64,000 nucleotides of DNA. Origin: Streptomyces bikiniensis (GTDB lineage Bacteria; Actinomycetota; Actinomycetes; Streptomycetales; Streptomycetaceae). Each line of letters starts with the position of its first letter. Position 1 is the first letter of the stretch. The stretch spans positions 325,968 through 389,967 of the forward strand of contig JNWL01000005.1 of assembly GCA_000716465.1 (NCBI GenBank), read 5' to 3'. Below the pieces are notes generated by a model, which saw only the letters and a list, made by a program, of their open reading frames with translations, did not search any database and was not told the DNA's origin. The translations under genes and the position numbers were made by a program. Below, piece after piece: positions 54,923-63,990 of the stretch.

Positions 54923-57116
54923 TCCGGGACCCTGCCCAGTCGGCGATCGCCGCTCGCCCCAGCGGCCCGGACTCCTCGACCACGAGCCGGAGCCTGGAGC
55001 GTCCGGTGATGTCGACGTGCACCGGGACCGGCGGGTCGCCCGCCTCGATCACGCCGGACCGCCAGAGCCGCTGCCCGTCCCCGTAGACGGAGAAGCGGAC
55101 GCCGCCGACGCCGAACAGGGCGCTCAGGTCGTCGACGCCGACCACCGCGTCGTAACTCGTGCACTGCCGGTTGAGGTCGATGACCAGCGAGGACGGCGCG
55201 TGGACGCTCACCCCGTGCGCGTACCGGGTGCTGCCGACGGAGAGGCCCCTGCGCTGCCACATGAAGCCGCTCTCGGCCATGGACACCTCGGGCTTGGTGC
55301 CGTCGCCGAAGATCCCGTAGTCCAGCTCGTCGACCGGGTAGACGACCGGCGGCGCGGGCGGGGGCTTCTCGGGGCTCGGCGTCGGTTTCGGCTTCGGTTT
55401 CGGCGTCGGCTTCGGGGCGGGCGCCGGTTCAGGAGCGGGCGTCGTGCTCACCGGCGGCGTGGGCCTCGGCGTCGGCTCCGGGGCCGGCGGGGCGGGAGGC
55501 GCGGGCTCCGGCGCTGTCCTCGTCTCCGGCTCCGGCTTCGGAGAGGGTTTCCGGGAGGGCTCCCGAGGGGCGGGCGCGGGCGCCGGGGCGTCGGCCCTCA
55601 CGGGCGGGGCAGGCGGTACGGGCTCCGCCGGGGGCGCGGGCTCCTGCGGCGCCACCGGGACGACGACCGGCTGCGAGGGCCTGGGCGCGGCCACGGGCTC
55701 CGGATCCCCGGCCATGGCCCAGACGAGCCCGGCCGCAGCGGCGACGGCCGCGGCCGCCGCGATCCCCACTTTGGCCGGGGTGCCGAGCCCCTCGGCGGCG
55801 GCACCGCCCGGGGCGGCGCCCCCCGAGGACCCGGAGGCGGCCGCCGCCGCACCGGCCCCGGCAGCGGCGGCGGTGCCGCCCGCGACGGCCCCGGCGGCCT
55901 TGAGCGAGTACCCGGCGGCGAACCAGCCGATGACGGCGACCGGCAGCAGCGCGGGGATACCGGCGTTCACGTGCGCCAGTTCACCGGCGGCGAGCCGGCA
56001 CTTGGCGCACTCCTCCAGGTGCTTGCGCAGCCCGCGCTCGGCCCGCATCCGCAGCCCGCCGCGCGCGTAGGCGCCGAGCCGGTCCGCGTAGCGGGCGCAG
56101 TCGCCGCCCGCCGTCAGGGACTGGCTGACGTGGGCCTGGAGGTAGGCCTGCTTGAGCCCTTCGCGGGCCCGGCTGGCGAGCACGGCCGTGGCGTTGGCGG
56201 TCAGCCCGAAGAGCGGGGCGACCTCGCTCGGCGACTCCTCCTCGACGGTGGTGTGCCACAGCACGGCCTGCCACCGCTCGGGCAGCGAGCGGAAGGCCTG
56301 CATGGCGAGCGACCGCTCGGCCTCGTGCATGGCCCGGACGTCCGCGCCGAGGTCCATCGTGTCCTGGTCGGAGACCTCGGAGGAGCGGGCGGCCTCCGCG
56401 GCGAACACCGCGAAGTCCTCGACGAGCTGTTCCCGCTTCTGCGTCCTGGCCCAGCTCGCGGCGACCCGCCGGACGGTGGTCATGAGGTAGGCGCGCACCG
56501 CCTGCTCGGGCCCGGCCCCGCCCCGTACGGCCTGGAGGGTGCGGGCGAACACCTCGGCGGTGAGGTCGTCGGCGGTGTGCGCGTCGCGGCAGCAGGACTT
56601 GGCGTACCGGCGCACGGCCTCGGAGTGGCGGCGGAACAGCTCCTCGTACGCGGAGTCGTCGCCGTCCCGCATGAGCTGGACGAGGTCGGCGTCGGAGGGC
56701 GGCAGTTCGAGGGGCGGCGGAAGCACCCCGTCCCCCTCGGCGTCCCCTTCGACCTCCGTGAAGCCGCCCTCCACGAGCCCGCCCTCACCGAATCCGGCCC
56801 CGGCCCCGGTGGCCGCCCCCGCGACACCCCCGGACCCGACCCCGACCCCGACCCCGGCACCCGGCCCGGCGGACTTCCCCTCACGCTGCTGCGGCACGCT
56901 CGCGCCGAGCATCTCGACCGGAGCGACCGGAGCGACCGGAGCGACCGGATCAAGCGGATCGAACCGATCGTCCGGATCGACGTACCCGGGCGGCGATCCC
57001 GCCGCCCCCGGGAGACCCACCGGCCCGCCCTGGCTCGGCACCTGCCGGGCGGGCAGGCCCCCGGCCTCCGCGGTACCGCTGTTCCCCAACGGCTCGTCCC
57101 GACCCTCACCGCTCAT
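54909..57116 (-). CDS. ECF sigma factor fused to zinc anti-sigma domain, membrane segment and NPCBM-like domain
   Basis: 735 residues from ATG 57116 (ATG 57137 is an alternative). A disordered N terminus (1-140) is followed by sigma region 2 (about 144-230, DAHTADDLTAEVFARTLQAV) and region 4 (about 265-330). A ZAS-type finger follows with C340, H366, C370, C373 (HLEECAKC). A hydrophobic segment (VGIAAAAAVAAAAGLVWAMAG, about 455-475) leads to a Pro/Lys-rich spacer and a C-terminal NPCBM-like sugar-binding domain (about 600-735: GLSVGSTRYAHGVSVHAPSSLV...VGVDD). This would link extracellular glycan sensing to a tethered sigma factor in one chain. Confidence 0.9.
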   Translation of the reverse strand: MSGEGRDEPLGNSGTAEAGGLPARQVPSQGGPVGLPGAAGSPPGYVDPDDRFDPLDPVAPVAPVAPVEMLGASVPQQREGKSAGPGAGVGVGVGSGGVAGAATGAGAGFGEGGLVEGGFTEVEGDAEGDGVLPPPLELPPSDADLVQLMRDGDDSAYEELFRRHSEAVRRYAKSCCRDAHTADDLTAEVFARTLQAVRGGAGPEQAVRAYLMTTVRRVAASWARTQKREQLVEDFAVFAAEAARSSEVSDQDTMDLGADVRAMHEAERSLAMQAFRSLPERWQAVLWHTTVEEESPSEVAPLFGLTANATAVLASRAREGLKQAYLQAHVSQSLTAGGDCARYADRLGAYARGGLRMRAERGLRKHLEECAKCRLAAGELAHVNAGIPALLPVAVIGWFAAGYSLKAAGAVAGGTAAAAGAGAAAAASGSSGGAAPGGAAAEGLGTPAKVGIAAAAAVAAAAGLVWAMAGDPEPVAAPRPSQPVVVPVAPQEPAPPAEPVPPAPPVRADAPAPAPAPREPSRKPSPKPEPETRTAPEPAPPAPPAPEPTPRPTPPVSTTPAPEPAPAPKPTPKPKPKPTPSPEKPPPAPPVVYPVDELDYGIFGDGTKPEVSMAESGFMWQRRGLSVGSTRYAHGVSVHAPSSLVIDLNRQCTSYDAVVGVDDLSALFGVGGVRFSVYGDGQRLWRSGVIEAGDPPVPVHVDITGRSRLRLVVEESGPLGRAAIADWAGSRISCS

Positions 57117-57321
57117 CGCGGAAGCCCCCGTACGCATGCTCAGAACCGAACACCGGCCAAGCCTGCCACAGAGCGCGGGCACGCCGAAGCGCCCCGTCCA
57201 CATACCACTCGTCCGGGGCGACTTCCCGTATCCGGGCGTAACCGCTCACGCGTTCGTGTCATGCTCGTAGGTCCGCCCGGACCACCGGCCACGCGCCGGC
57301 GAGGAGAAGGAGTGGCCGTCC

Positions 57322-58146
57322 CTACCGGGAGCGCAGCCCTTCGAGCAGGATGTCCAGGAGCCGCGCCGAAGCCGCCGCCTGCTGCACCGCGTCCGGCAGG
57401 GCCGGCGCGGCGGTGGCGATGACGAGGAGGACGTCCGCCACGGTCACGTCCGTCCGCAGCTCACCCGCCTCCCGCGCCCGGTCGACCAGACGCCCGACGA
57501 CCTCCAGGAGCTCGGCGGCCCCCGCGTCGTCCCGCTCCTCGGCCGGCACGCCGCGCGGTGCGACCACCCGCGTGTCCGCCTGCCCGTCGCCGCCCCGCTG
57601 GTACGGCACCCGGGCCGCCTCGTCCGCGTCCTCGGCGGCGCCCGGCAGCACCGAGTCGTCCACGCCCACCCGCAGCACCTGCGGCGGCAGCAGCCGCCCC
57701 GCGCCCGAGGCCACCGAGGTCCGCAGGAACCGGGAGAGCGCCGACCACGGCTCCTCCTCCTGCCCCAGCGCGGCCCGCGCCTGCTCGGTCAGCCGCGCGG
57801 TCTCCTCCTCGGCTATCCGGCGCACCAGCACGTCCTTGCTGGGGAAGCGCCGGTAGACGGTGCCGACCCCCACGCGCGCGCGACGCGCCACGTCCTCCAT
57901 CGGAGCCCCGTAGCCGAGCTCGCCGAACACCTCGCGCGCGGCCCGCAGCACGTGCTCCAGATTGCGCTGCGCGTCCACCCGCAGCGGCGCCGACCGGCCG
58001 CCCGCCGACAGCGCGCCGCCCCGCTCGGAGCCGCCGACCCGCTCGGAGCCCACGGCTCCCGCGGCCCGCGCGTCGTCGACGGCCACCGCCCCGGCGCCCG
58101 GCTGCCAGCGTGAATCCTGCATCTGCATAAGCGTTCCCCCGCTCAT
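57322..58146 (-). CDS. TetR-family regulator
   Basis: 274 residues from ATG 58146, behind GGGAG. A disordered N terminus (~65 residues) precedes the TetR helix-turn-helix (RNLEHVLRAAREVFGELGYGAPMEDVARRARVGVGTVYRRFPSKDVL). The C-terminal ligand domain is variable, with an insertion of charged residues (PGAAEDADEAARVPYQRGGDGQAD). It is divergent from the NDH-2-like dehydrogenase gene across 334 bases that contain a candidate operator, so it may regulate both. Confidence 0.88.
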   Translation of the reverse strand: MSGGTLMQMQDSRWQPGAGAVAVDDARAAGAVGSERVGGSERGGALSAGGRSAPLRVDAQRNLEHVLRAAREVFGELGYGAPMEDVARRARVGVGTVYRRFPSKDVLVRRIAEEETARLTEQARAALGQEEEPWSALSRFLRTSVASGAGRLLPPQVLRVGVDDSVLPGAAEDADEAARVPYQRGGDGQADTRVVAPRGVPAEERDDAGAAELLEVVGRLVDRAREAGELRTDVTVADVLLVIATAAPALPDAVQQAAASARLLDILLEGLRSR

Positions 58147-58480
58147 GATGTCTCCCCCCGGAGACTCCCCGCCCTGACACGGGGCTTCCGGCCGACGAGC
58201 GCTTCGGTCCACGCGCTCCCATCCGACACCCCGACGAAGTACGAACATAGTTGAGTCGGAGTCAATTCAGAAGGGGGTGTTCCGCACGGTGCGCCCCCGA
58301 TCGGAGCAAGGCCCGGATCACTCCCGTTTCCCACCCCCCTCCGAACCCGCCCCGACCTCCGTGACCAGGGTGGATCCCACCGCATCCGCCTCGCGCGCCA
58401 CCCCGCGCCTCCGTACCCCTCCGGTCACACAATTTGTCGAGCCTGTGGACAAACAACGGCCGGGGGTGCGTCATGGGACG
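58147..58480. promoter_or_regulatory. Divergent regulatory region between TetR and dehydrogenase genes
   Basis: 334 bases. A candidate operator TTGAGTCGGAGTCAA (58251-58265) matches the dyad TTGAnTCnGAnTCAA and lies next to AT-rich ACGAACATAGTTGAG, a probable promoter for the TetR gene. The remainder towards 58480 has no gene that I trust; an open frame from 58277 continuous with the dehydrogenase lacks a start signal. Confidence 0.6.
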
Positions 58481-59845
58481 GTGACCGAACCTGTGCGCAT
58501 TCTCGTGGTCGGCGGTGGATACGTCGGCATGTACACCGCGCTGCGCCTCCAGCGGCAGCTCAGGGCGGAACTCCGATCCGGCGCCGCCGAGATCGTCGTG
58601 GTCACCCCCGAGCCGTACATGACGTACCAGCCGTTCCTGCCCGAGGCCGCCGCCGGCTCCATCTCCCCGCGCCACGTCGTCGTACCGCTGCGCCGCGTCC
58701 TCGACCGCTGCCGCATCCTCATCGGGGAAGTCCTCTCCGTCGACCACGCCGAGCGGACCGCGACCCTCTCCACCCTCGCCACCGACGAGGAGGGCACGGC
58801 CCCGGTCGAGCTCACCTATACCGAACTGGTCATCGCGCCCGGCTCCGTCTCCCGCACCCTCCCGGTCCCCGGCCTGGCCGAGCACGGCATCGGCTTCAAG
58901 ACCGTCGAGGAGGCCATCGGCCTGCGCAACCACGTCATCGAGCAGATGGACATCGCCTCCTCCACCCGCGACCCCGCGGTCCGCGACGCCGCCCTCACCT
59001 TCGTCTTCGTCGGCGGCGGCTACGCGGGCGTGGAGGCCCTCGCCGAGCTGGAGGACATGGCCCGCTACACCGCCCGGTACTACCACAACATCAAGCCCGG
59101 CGACCTGCGCTGGGTCCTCGTCGAGGCCTCCGACCGGATCCTCCCCGAGGTCGGCGGGAAGATGGGCCGGTACGCCGTTCGCGAGCTGCGCGGCCGGAAC
59201 GTCGACGTGCGCCTGGAGACCCGCCTCGACTCCTGCGAGGACCGGGTCGCCGTCCTCAGCGACGGCACCCGGCTCCCCACCCGCACCGTCGTCTGGACCG
59301 CCGGTGTCCGACCCGCCCCCCTCCTCGCCGCCACCGACCTGCCGCTGAACGAACGCGGCCGGATCCGCTGCACCGCCCGGCTCTCCGTCGAGGGCGTCGA
59401 CCACGCCTGGGCCGCCGGCGACGCCGCCGCCGTCCCCGACGTCACCTCCGGCGCACCCGGCGGGGAGTGCGCGCCCAACGCCCAGCACGCCGTCCGCCAG
59501 GCCCGCGTCCTCGCCGGGAACATCACCGCCTCCCTGCGCGGACAGCCGCTCAAGGAGTACGCGCACGCGTACGCGGGCTCCGTCGCCTCCCTCGGCCTCC
59601 ACAAGGGCGTCGCCCACGTCTACGGACGCAGACTCAAGGGCTACCCGGCGTGGTTCATGCACCGGGCCTACCATCTGAGCCGGGTCCCCACCTTCAACCG
59701 GAAGGCCCGGGTCCTGGCCGAATGGACCCTGTCCGGCCTGTTCAAACGGGAGATCGTCTCCCTCGGCTCCCTGGAACACCCCCGCGCCGAATTCGAGCTC
59801 GCGGCCTCCCCGCCACCCGGCGACGACGACAAGCCGTCGTCCTGA
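58481..59845 (+). CDS. NAD(P)/FAD-dependent oxidoreductase, NDH-2-like
   Basis: 454 residues from GTG 58481. The FAD-binding motif is ILVVGGGYVGMYTALRL, the second dinucleotide motif is FVFVGGGYAGVEALAEL, and TVVWTAGVRP and AAGDAAAVPD are typical of type II NADH dehydrogenases and related reductases. The C-terminal region WFMHRAYHLSRVPTFNRKARVLAEWTLSGLF is the usual membrane-associating segment. It would pass electrons from NADH to menaquinone. It is divergent from the TetR gene. Confidence 0.93.
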   Translation: MTEPVRILVVGGGYVGMYTALRLQRQLRAELRSGAAEIVVVTPEPYMTYQPFLPEAAAGSISPRHVVVPLRRVLDRCRILIGEVLSVDHAERTATLSTLATDEEGTAPVELTYTELVIAPGSVSRTLPVPGLAEHGIGFKTVEEAIGLRNHVIEQMDIASSTRDPAVRDAALTFVFVGGGYAGVEALAELEDMARYTARYYHNIKPGDLRWVLVEASDRILPEVGGKMGRYAVRELRGRNVDVRLETRLDSCEDRVAVLSDGTRLPTRTVVWTAGVRPAPLLAATDLPLNERGRIRCTARLSVEGVDHAWAAGDAAAVPDVTSGAPGGECAPNAQHAVRQARVLAGNITASLRGQPLKEYAHAYAGSVASLGLHKGVAHVYGRRLKGYPAWFMHRAYHLSRVPTFNRKARVLAEWTLSGLFKREIVSLGSLEHPRAEFELAASPPPGDDDKPSS

Positions 59846-59951
59846 CATCACTGTCAGTGCACTCGTCCACACTGGGCGTGTGACCATAGGTGGGCTCATA
59901 CCTGCACAGCGTGACTCCGCGCGGCACCGACACCACGAGGCATACAGATCC

Positions 59952-61583
59952 GTGAACTTCACCCGTTGGAGCGCCCGGCTCCCCGGCACACAGCGCCGCA
60001 CGGCGCGGGGGACCGAAGGCTCCGTGCCCGCCGCCCGCGGTGAGCACGGGCAGCAGCCGGAGCGGCCGGCCGACGTCGCCGAGGACGTCCCCTCCCTGGA
60101 GGACTTCTCCGTACGGGAGCTCCTCGGCCGCCTCCCCGGCCTGGTCGCGCTCGTGTACGGCCCGGAGCACCGCATCGCGTACGTGAACGAGGCGTACGCC
60201 ACCGCCTTCGGCCCCCGCACCCCCGGCGCCACCGTCGCCGCCACCTGCCCGGAGGCCGAGGACCTGGGCCTGCCGCCCCTCATGGACCAGGTGCTGCGCA
60301 GCGGCAAGCCCCGCACGGTCAAGGCCCGCCGCGCCCGGGACGGCGGCTCGTACACGGTCACCTGCCTGCCCGTCGACAGCCCCCGCGTCGACGGCGGCGC
60401 CGTCCTCGTCCACGCCGCGGACGTCACCGACCACGCCGAGGCCGCCGAGCGGCTGCGCGCCAGCGAGCGCAAGCACCGCGAGACCGCCGTCACCCTCCAG
60501 CGCTCCCTGCTCCCGCAGGACCTCGAACAGCCCGACGACCTGCGGATCGCCGCCACCTACCAGCCCGGCGGCACCGACGCGGCCGTCGGCGGCGACTGGT
60601 ACGACGTGATCACCCTCGGCGCCGGCCGCACCGCACTCGTCATCGGCGACGTCATGGGCCGGGGCGTCCGCGCCGCCGCCGTCATGGGCCAGCTCCGCAC
60701 CGCCGTCCGGGCGTACGCGCGCCTGGACCTGCCCCCGCACGAAGTCCTCCAGCTCCTCGACGGCCTCGCCGCCGAGATCGACGCCAGCCAGATCGCCACC
60801 TGCGTGTACGCGGTCCACGACCCCAACGAGGGCAGGCTGGTGTACGCCTCCGCCGGCCACCTCCCGATCCTCGTACGGGACGAGGACGGCACCGTCCGCC
60901 AGGCCGACGACCCCACGGGCCCGCCGCTCGGCACCGGCGGCTGGCTCCACACCTCGGGCTCCATCGCCCTGCCGCCCGGCTCCACCGCCGTCCTCTACAC
61001 CGACGGCCTGGTCGAGCGGCGCCGCGAGGACATCGACGAGGGCGTCGCCGCCCTGGCCCGCGCACTCTCCGGCGCCAGCGGCACCCCGCAGGTGGTCTGC
61101 GACCGGCTCCTGCGCTCCCTGGGGGTGACCGCCGACCACGACGACGACGTCGCCGTCCTGGTCGTCCAGCACCCCTCCCGCGAGGGCACGGACGCGGAGC
61201 TGTTCCACAACGCCGCCCTGGAACTCCTCGGCGGGATCGAGGCGGCCCCCCGCGCGCGTGCCTTCGCCTCCGGGGTCCTCTCCAGCTGGCGCTTCCCGGT
61301 CGAACTGCGCGACCTGGGCGTCCTCGCCACCAGCGAGCTGGTGGGGAACTCCCTCCAGCACGGCACCCCGCCCATGCGCCTGCGGCTGCGCCGCACCGAC
61401 CGGCGCCTGATCATCGAGGTGACCGACGGGGACGACCACCTGCCGCGCCGCCGCAGGGCGGAAACGGAGGACGAGGCGGGTCGCGGGATCTCGATCATCG
61501 CGACGATCGCCTCGTCCTGGGGGAGCCGCCGCACCCCGGGCGGCGGCAAAGCGGTCTGGTGTGAGTTCGCCCTGAAGGACTAG
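59952..61583 (+). CDS. PAS-SpoIIE phosphatase with C-terminal HATPase (anti-sigma kinase-like) domain
   Basis: 543 residues from GTG 59952 (VNFTRWSARLPGTQRR, which I recall as conserved); GTG 59880 is the alternative. A PAS domain (about 65-160; LVALVYGPEHRIAYVNEAYA) is followed by a PP2C domain with TDAAVGGDWYDVI, VIGDVMGRG and VLYTDGLVERR, and an HATPase_c domain with LATSELVGNSLQHG and GRGISIIATIA. Such proteins combine switch phosphatase and anti-sigma kinase in one chain, controlling sigma factors of the SigB type. The stop overlaps that of the convergent MFS gene (CTAG at 61580-61583). Confidence 0.92.
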   Translation: MNFTRWSARLPGTQRRTARGTEGSVPAARGEHGQQPERPADVAEDVPSLEDFSVRELLGRLPGLVALVYGPEHRIAYVNEAYATAFGPRTPGATVAATCPEAEDLGLPPLMDQVLRSGKPRTVKARRARDGGSYTVTCLPVDSPRVDGGAVLVHAADVTDHAEAAERLRASERKHRETAVTLQRSLLPQDLEQPDDLRIAATYQPGGTDAAVGGDWYDVITLGAGRTALVIGDVMGRGVRAAAVMGQLRTAVRAYARLDLPPHEVLQLLDGLAAEIDASQIATCVYAVHDPNEGRLVYASAGHLPILVRDEDGTVRQADDPTGPPLGTGGWLHTSGSIALPPGSTAVLYTDGLVERRREDIDEGVAALARALSGASGTPQVVCDRLLRSLGVTADHDDDVAVLVVQHPSREGTDAELFHNAALELLGGIEAAPRARAFASGVLSSWRFPVELRDLGVLATSELVGNSLQHGTPPMRLRLRRTDRRLIIEVTDGDDHLPRRRRAETEDEAGRGISIIATIASSWGSRRTPGGGKAVWCEFALKD

Positions 61584-62905
61584 GACGCCCTGACCGGCAC
61601 GTCCTGCCGGATCGGCTCGTCCGGCTCGACCGGCTCGTGCCGGACGACGACCTTCGACGGCCGGAGGGCCAGGGACGGCTGGTTCTGCTCGGGGGTGAGC
61701 TGCTTGCCGAGCCGGACGGCGAGGAACGTGATCCCGAGCGAGAAGAGCACGAAGGTCACGATGTACGGACCGTGCAGCGCGGCCCCCATGGGCCCGCCCA
61801 CGGCCGGACCGACGGCCAGCGCGAGCTGCTTCACCAGGGCGAAGGCCGAGTTGTACGAGCCGACCATCGACTCCGGCGCCAGGTCGGCCACCAGCGGGGC
61901 CACGGTCGGCGACAGCATCGCCTCGCCGAGCCCGAAGAGGGCGTACGTGGAGACGAAGGCCGCCGTCGCCATGGCCTGGCTGCCGTGCCCGAGGCCCGCG
62001 TACCCGGCGATGATCCAGGCGACGGTCCAGATCAGGCCCACGGCCGCGATGACCCGGCTCCGCCGGCGGCGCTCGACGAACTTGAGCACCAGGAACTGGG
62101 CCAGCACGATCACCGCCGTGTTGGCGGCGAGCGCGAGCCCGAGCGCGGACGGCTGGATGCCGGCGGCCTCGGTGCCGTACGCGGCGAGGCCCGACTCGAA
62201 CTGTCCGTAGCAGGCGAAGAAGAGGACGAAGCCGAGGACGCACAGCTGCACCATCGCCTTGTGCCCGAGCAGCGCCCGGACGCCGCCGCCCCTGCCCGCC
62301 TCGGACGGGCGGGCGTCCTGGAGCGCGGGGGAGCCCGGCATACGGACGGTCCCGACGATCCCGGCCAGCACCAGGAACATCGCCGCCTCGATCGAGAACA
62401 GCAGGATGAAGCTGCCGGGCCGGCTGGTGTCGACCAGCTGCCCGCCGATCAGACCGCCGACGCCGAGGCCCAGGTTCTGCAGGAAGAACTGCATGGCGAA
62501 CGCCCGGGTGCGCCCGACGGGCGTCGAGCACCAGACGATCATCGTGGCGAGGGCCGGCTGGAGGACGGCCGTACCGGCGCCGAGCAGCGCCGCCGCCCCC
62601 ACGGCCGCCGGCACGCTGGAGGCGAAGCCCATCCCCACCGCGCCCACGGCGGCGACGACCGAGGCCACGAGCAGCACGGGCACGGGCCCGCGCCGGTCGA
62701 TGGCCCGCCCGCTGAAGGGCAGCACCACGAGCGCGGCCATGGCGAAGACGGCCAGGACGATGCCCGCCGTCGCCGCGCCCAGATCCCGCACCTGTGCCAC
62801 GTACACATAGAGGTACGGCACGGTGAAGCCGAGTCCGAACGCGCTCAGCGCGCTGCCTGCCTGAATCCGGCGCATCTCCGCGCCCCTCGCCTTGGTCACA
62901 CTCAC
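61580..62905 (-). CDS. MFS exporter
   Basis: 441 residues, about 12 membrane helices. The N terminus is GSALSAFGLGFTVPYLYVYV, and the loop 2-3 motif AIDRRGPVPVLL is the MFS signature A variant. The central cytoplasmic loop (QDARPSEAGRGGGVRALLG) separates two six-helix halves. It is probably a drug exporter regulated by the divergent MarR protein. The C-terminal tail is charged and soluble. Confidence 0.93.
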   Translation of the reverse strand: MSVTKARGAEMRRIQAGSALSAFGLGFTVPYLYVYVAQVRDLGAATAGIVLAVFAMAALVVLPFSGRAIDRRGPVPVLLVASVVAAVGAVGMGFASSVPAAVGAAALLGAGTAVLQPALATMIVWCSTPVGRTRAFAMQFFLQNLGLGVGGLIGGQLVDTSRPGSFILLFSIEAAMFLVLAGIVGTVRMPGSPALQDARPSEAGRGGGVRALLGHKAMVQLCVLGFVLFFACYGQFESGLAAYGTEAAGIQPSALGLALAANTAVIVLAQFLVLKFVERRRRSRVIAAVGLIWTVAWIIAGYAGLGHGSQAMATAAFVSTYALFGLGEAMLSPTVAPLVADLAPESMVGSYNSAFALVKQLALAVGPAVGGPMGAALHGPYIVTFVLFSLGITFLAVRLGKQLTPEQNQPSLALRPSKVVVRHEPVEPDEPIRQDVPVRAS

Positions 62906-63029
62906 CCACTTCGGTCACGGGTTCAGGCCTGTAGCCCTGAACCCTGAAGACTTAAAAGCTAAAGTTAACTCCTCAACTGTACACATAGAAGGACTTCGAC
63001 GCCAACGAGGTCCGTGGGATACTCGCCGC
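62906..63029. promoter_or_regulatory. Shared MFS/MarR regulatory region
   Basis: 124 bases, with an AT-rich core (CTTAAAAGCTAAAGTTAACT at 62951-62970) unlike the surrounding DNA. It contains the imperfect dyad AGTTAACTCCTCAACT (62963-62978), a plausible MarR operator covering both promoters. Confidence 0.6.
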
Positions 63030-63596
63030 ATGCCCGAAAACCCCGAGCGGTCCGGCCCGCAGGCTCCCCAGGAGCCGAGCCTCGACGAGCAGATCGCCGC
63101 CTACCAGCGCGAGTTCCGCGACCTCGACCCCCAGGTCGAGAAGGTCGTCTCGGCCCTCGGCCGGCTGAACCGGCGGATGAACGTGGCGTACGGACGCCAG
63201 CTCGCCGACCTCGGCATCAGCAACGCCGAGTGGGAGGTCCTCAAAACGCTGGTCCTCTCCGGGGAGCCCTACCGGCTCGGCCCCGGCGAGCTGGCCAAGC
63301 GCCTGGGCCTCACCCCGGCCGCGATGACCCACCGCATCGACCGCATGGCGGGAGAGGGCCTGGTCACCCGCGACCGCGACGAGAACAACCGGGTCCGCGT
63401 GATCGTGGAGCTCACCGACGAGGGCCGCACGAAGTGGCTGGAGGCCATGCGCATGGCCACGGCCTTCGAGGAGGACCTCCTCCAGGACCTCAGCACGGAG
63501 GAGAAGGGCGTCCTCGGCGACGTCCTCATCCGCCTCCTCCGCCGCGTGGAGCACACCCAGCCCGACGCCGGCGGCCGCCTGACGGACCTCGACTGA
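63030..63596 (+). CDS. MarR-family regulator
   Basis: 188 residues from ATG 63030. The winged helix is NAEWEVLKTLVLSGEPYRLGPGELAKRLGLTPAAMTHRIDRMAGEGLVTRDRDENNRVRVIVELTDEG, with a long N-terminal extension typical of Streptomyces paralogues. It is expected to repress the divergent MFS exporter and itself until a ligand binds. It is the last protein gene before the rRNA operon. Confidence 0.93.
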   Translation: MPENPERSGPQAPQEPSLDEQIAAYQREFRDLDPQVEKVVSALGRLNRRMNVAYGRQLADLGISNAEWEVLKTLVLSGEPYRLGPGELAKRLGLTPAAMTHRIDRMAGEGLVTRDRDENNRVRVIVELTDEGRTKWLEAMRMATAFEEDLLQDLSTEEKGVLGDVLIRLLRRVEHTQPDAGGRLTDLD

Positions 63597-63625
63597 GGCC
63601 ACCGGGACGGGCCTGGGGGAGGAGG

Positions 63626-63654
63626 TTGACACGCCCTTCCCGGACGCGTAGTGT
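63626..63654 (+). promoter_or_regulatory. Strong rrn promoter (distal, consensus type)
   Basis: TTGACA (63626-63631), 17-base spacer, TAGTGT (63649-63654). This is the most consensus-like promoter in the window, with no protein gene downstream. Confidence 0.85.
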
Positions 63655-63748
63655 TCTCCGAGTTGTCACGGAGCCGGAACGGTTCTGCGACAGCCACTCC
63701 CGCCGCTGATGCGGCACCTCTACTCAGCACGATCTCCCTCACGGGAAG

Positions 63749-63768
63749 AATTTCGGCATGCCGAAATT
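63749..63768. promoter_or_regulatory. 20-bp perfect palindrome in the rrn leader
   Basis: AATTTCGGCATGCCGAAATT is perfectly symmetrical and AT-rich at its ends. It lies about 95 bases downstream of the distal promoter and 42 bases upstream of the next -10 element. Confidence 0.7.
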
Positions 63769-63778
63769 CATTTCGAAA

Positions 63779-63815
63779 GACTCGATTATGAGTCGCCGGG
63801 GGAATCCGCTAGAGT
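63779..63815 (+). promoter_or_regulatory. Second rrn promoter
   Basis: The -10 element TAGAGT lies at 63810-63815; a short dyad GACTC/GAGTC (63779-63794) lies where the -35 would be. Confidence 0.6.
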
Positions 63816-63879
63816 TTGAGACGTCAGAACGGCCCAACAGCCGGAAAGACAACTCCCGCTGACTGGGAATCAGACGCCG

Positions 63880-63905
63880 AAAGGATCTGATAGAGTCGGA
63901 AACGC
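63880..63905 (+). promoter_or_regulatory. Third rrn promoter (repeat block)
   Basis: GATCTGATAGAGTCGGAAACG block with TAGAGT at 63891-63896. It recurs at 63962-63990 (84 bases later), indicating tandem promoter duplication. Confidence 0.65.
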
Positions 63906-63961
63906 CGGAAGGCCCCCGGAGTGAAAGCGAAAGGGACCGGAAAGCACCGAGGAAATCGGGT

Positions 63962-63990
63962 CGGAAAGATCTGATAGAGTCGGAGACGCA
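63962..63990 (+). promoter_or_regulatory. Fourth rrn promoter (repeat block)
   Basis: GATCTGATAGAGTCGGAGACG with TAGAGT at 63975-63980, followed by CAAGACCGAAGG, the familiar start of the Streptomyces pre-16S leader by recall. The 16S rRNA gene should begin a few hundred bases past the window. Confidence 0.7.
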
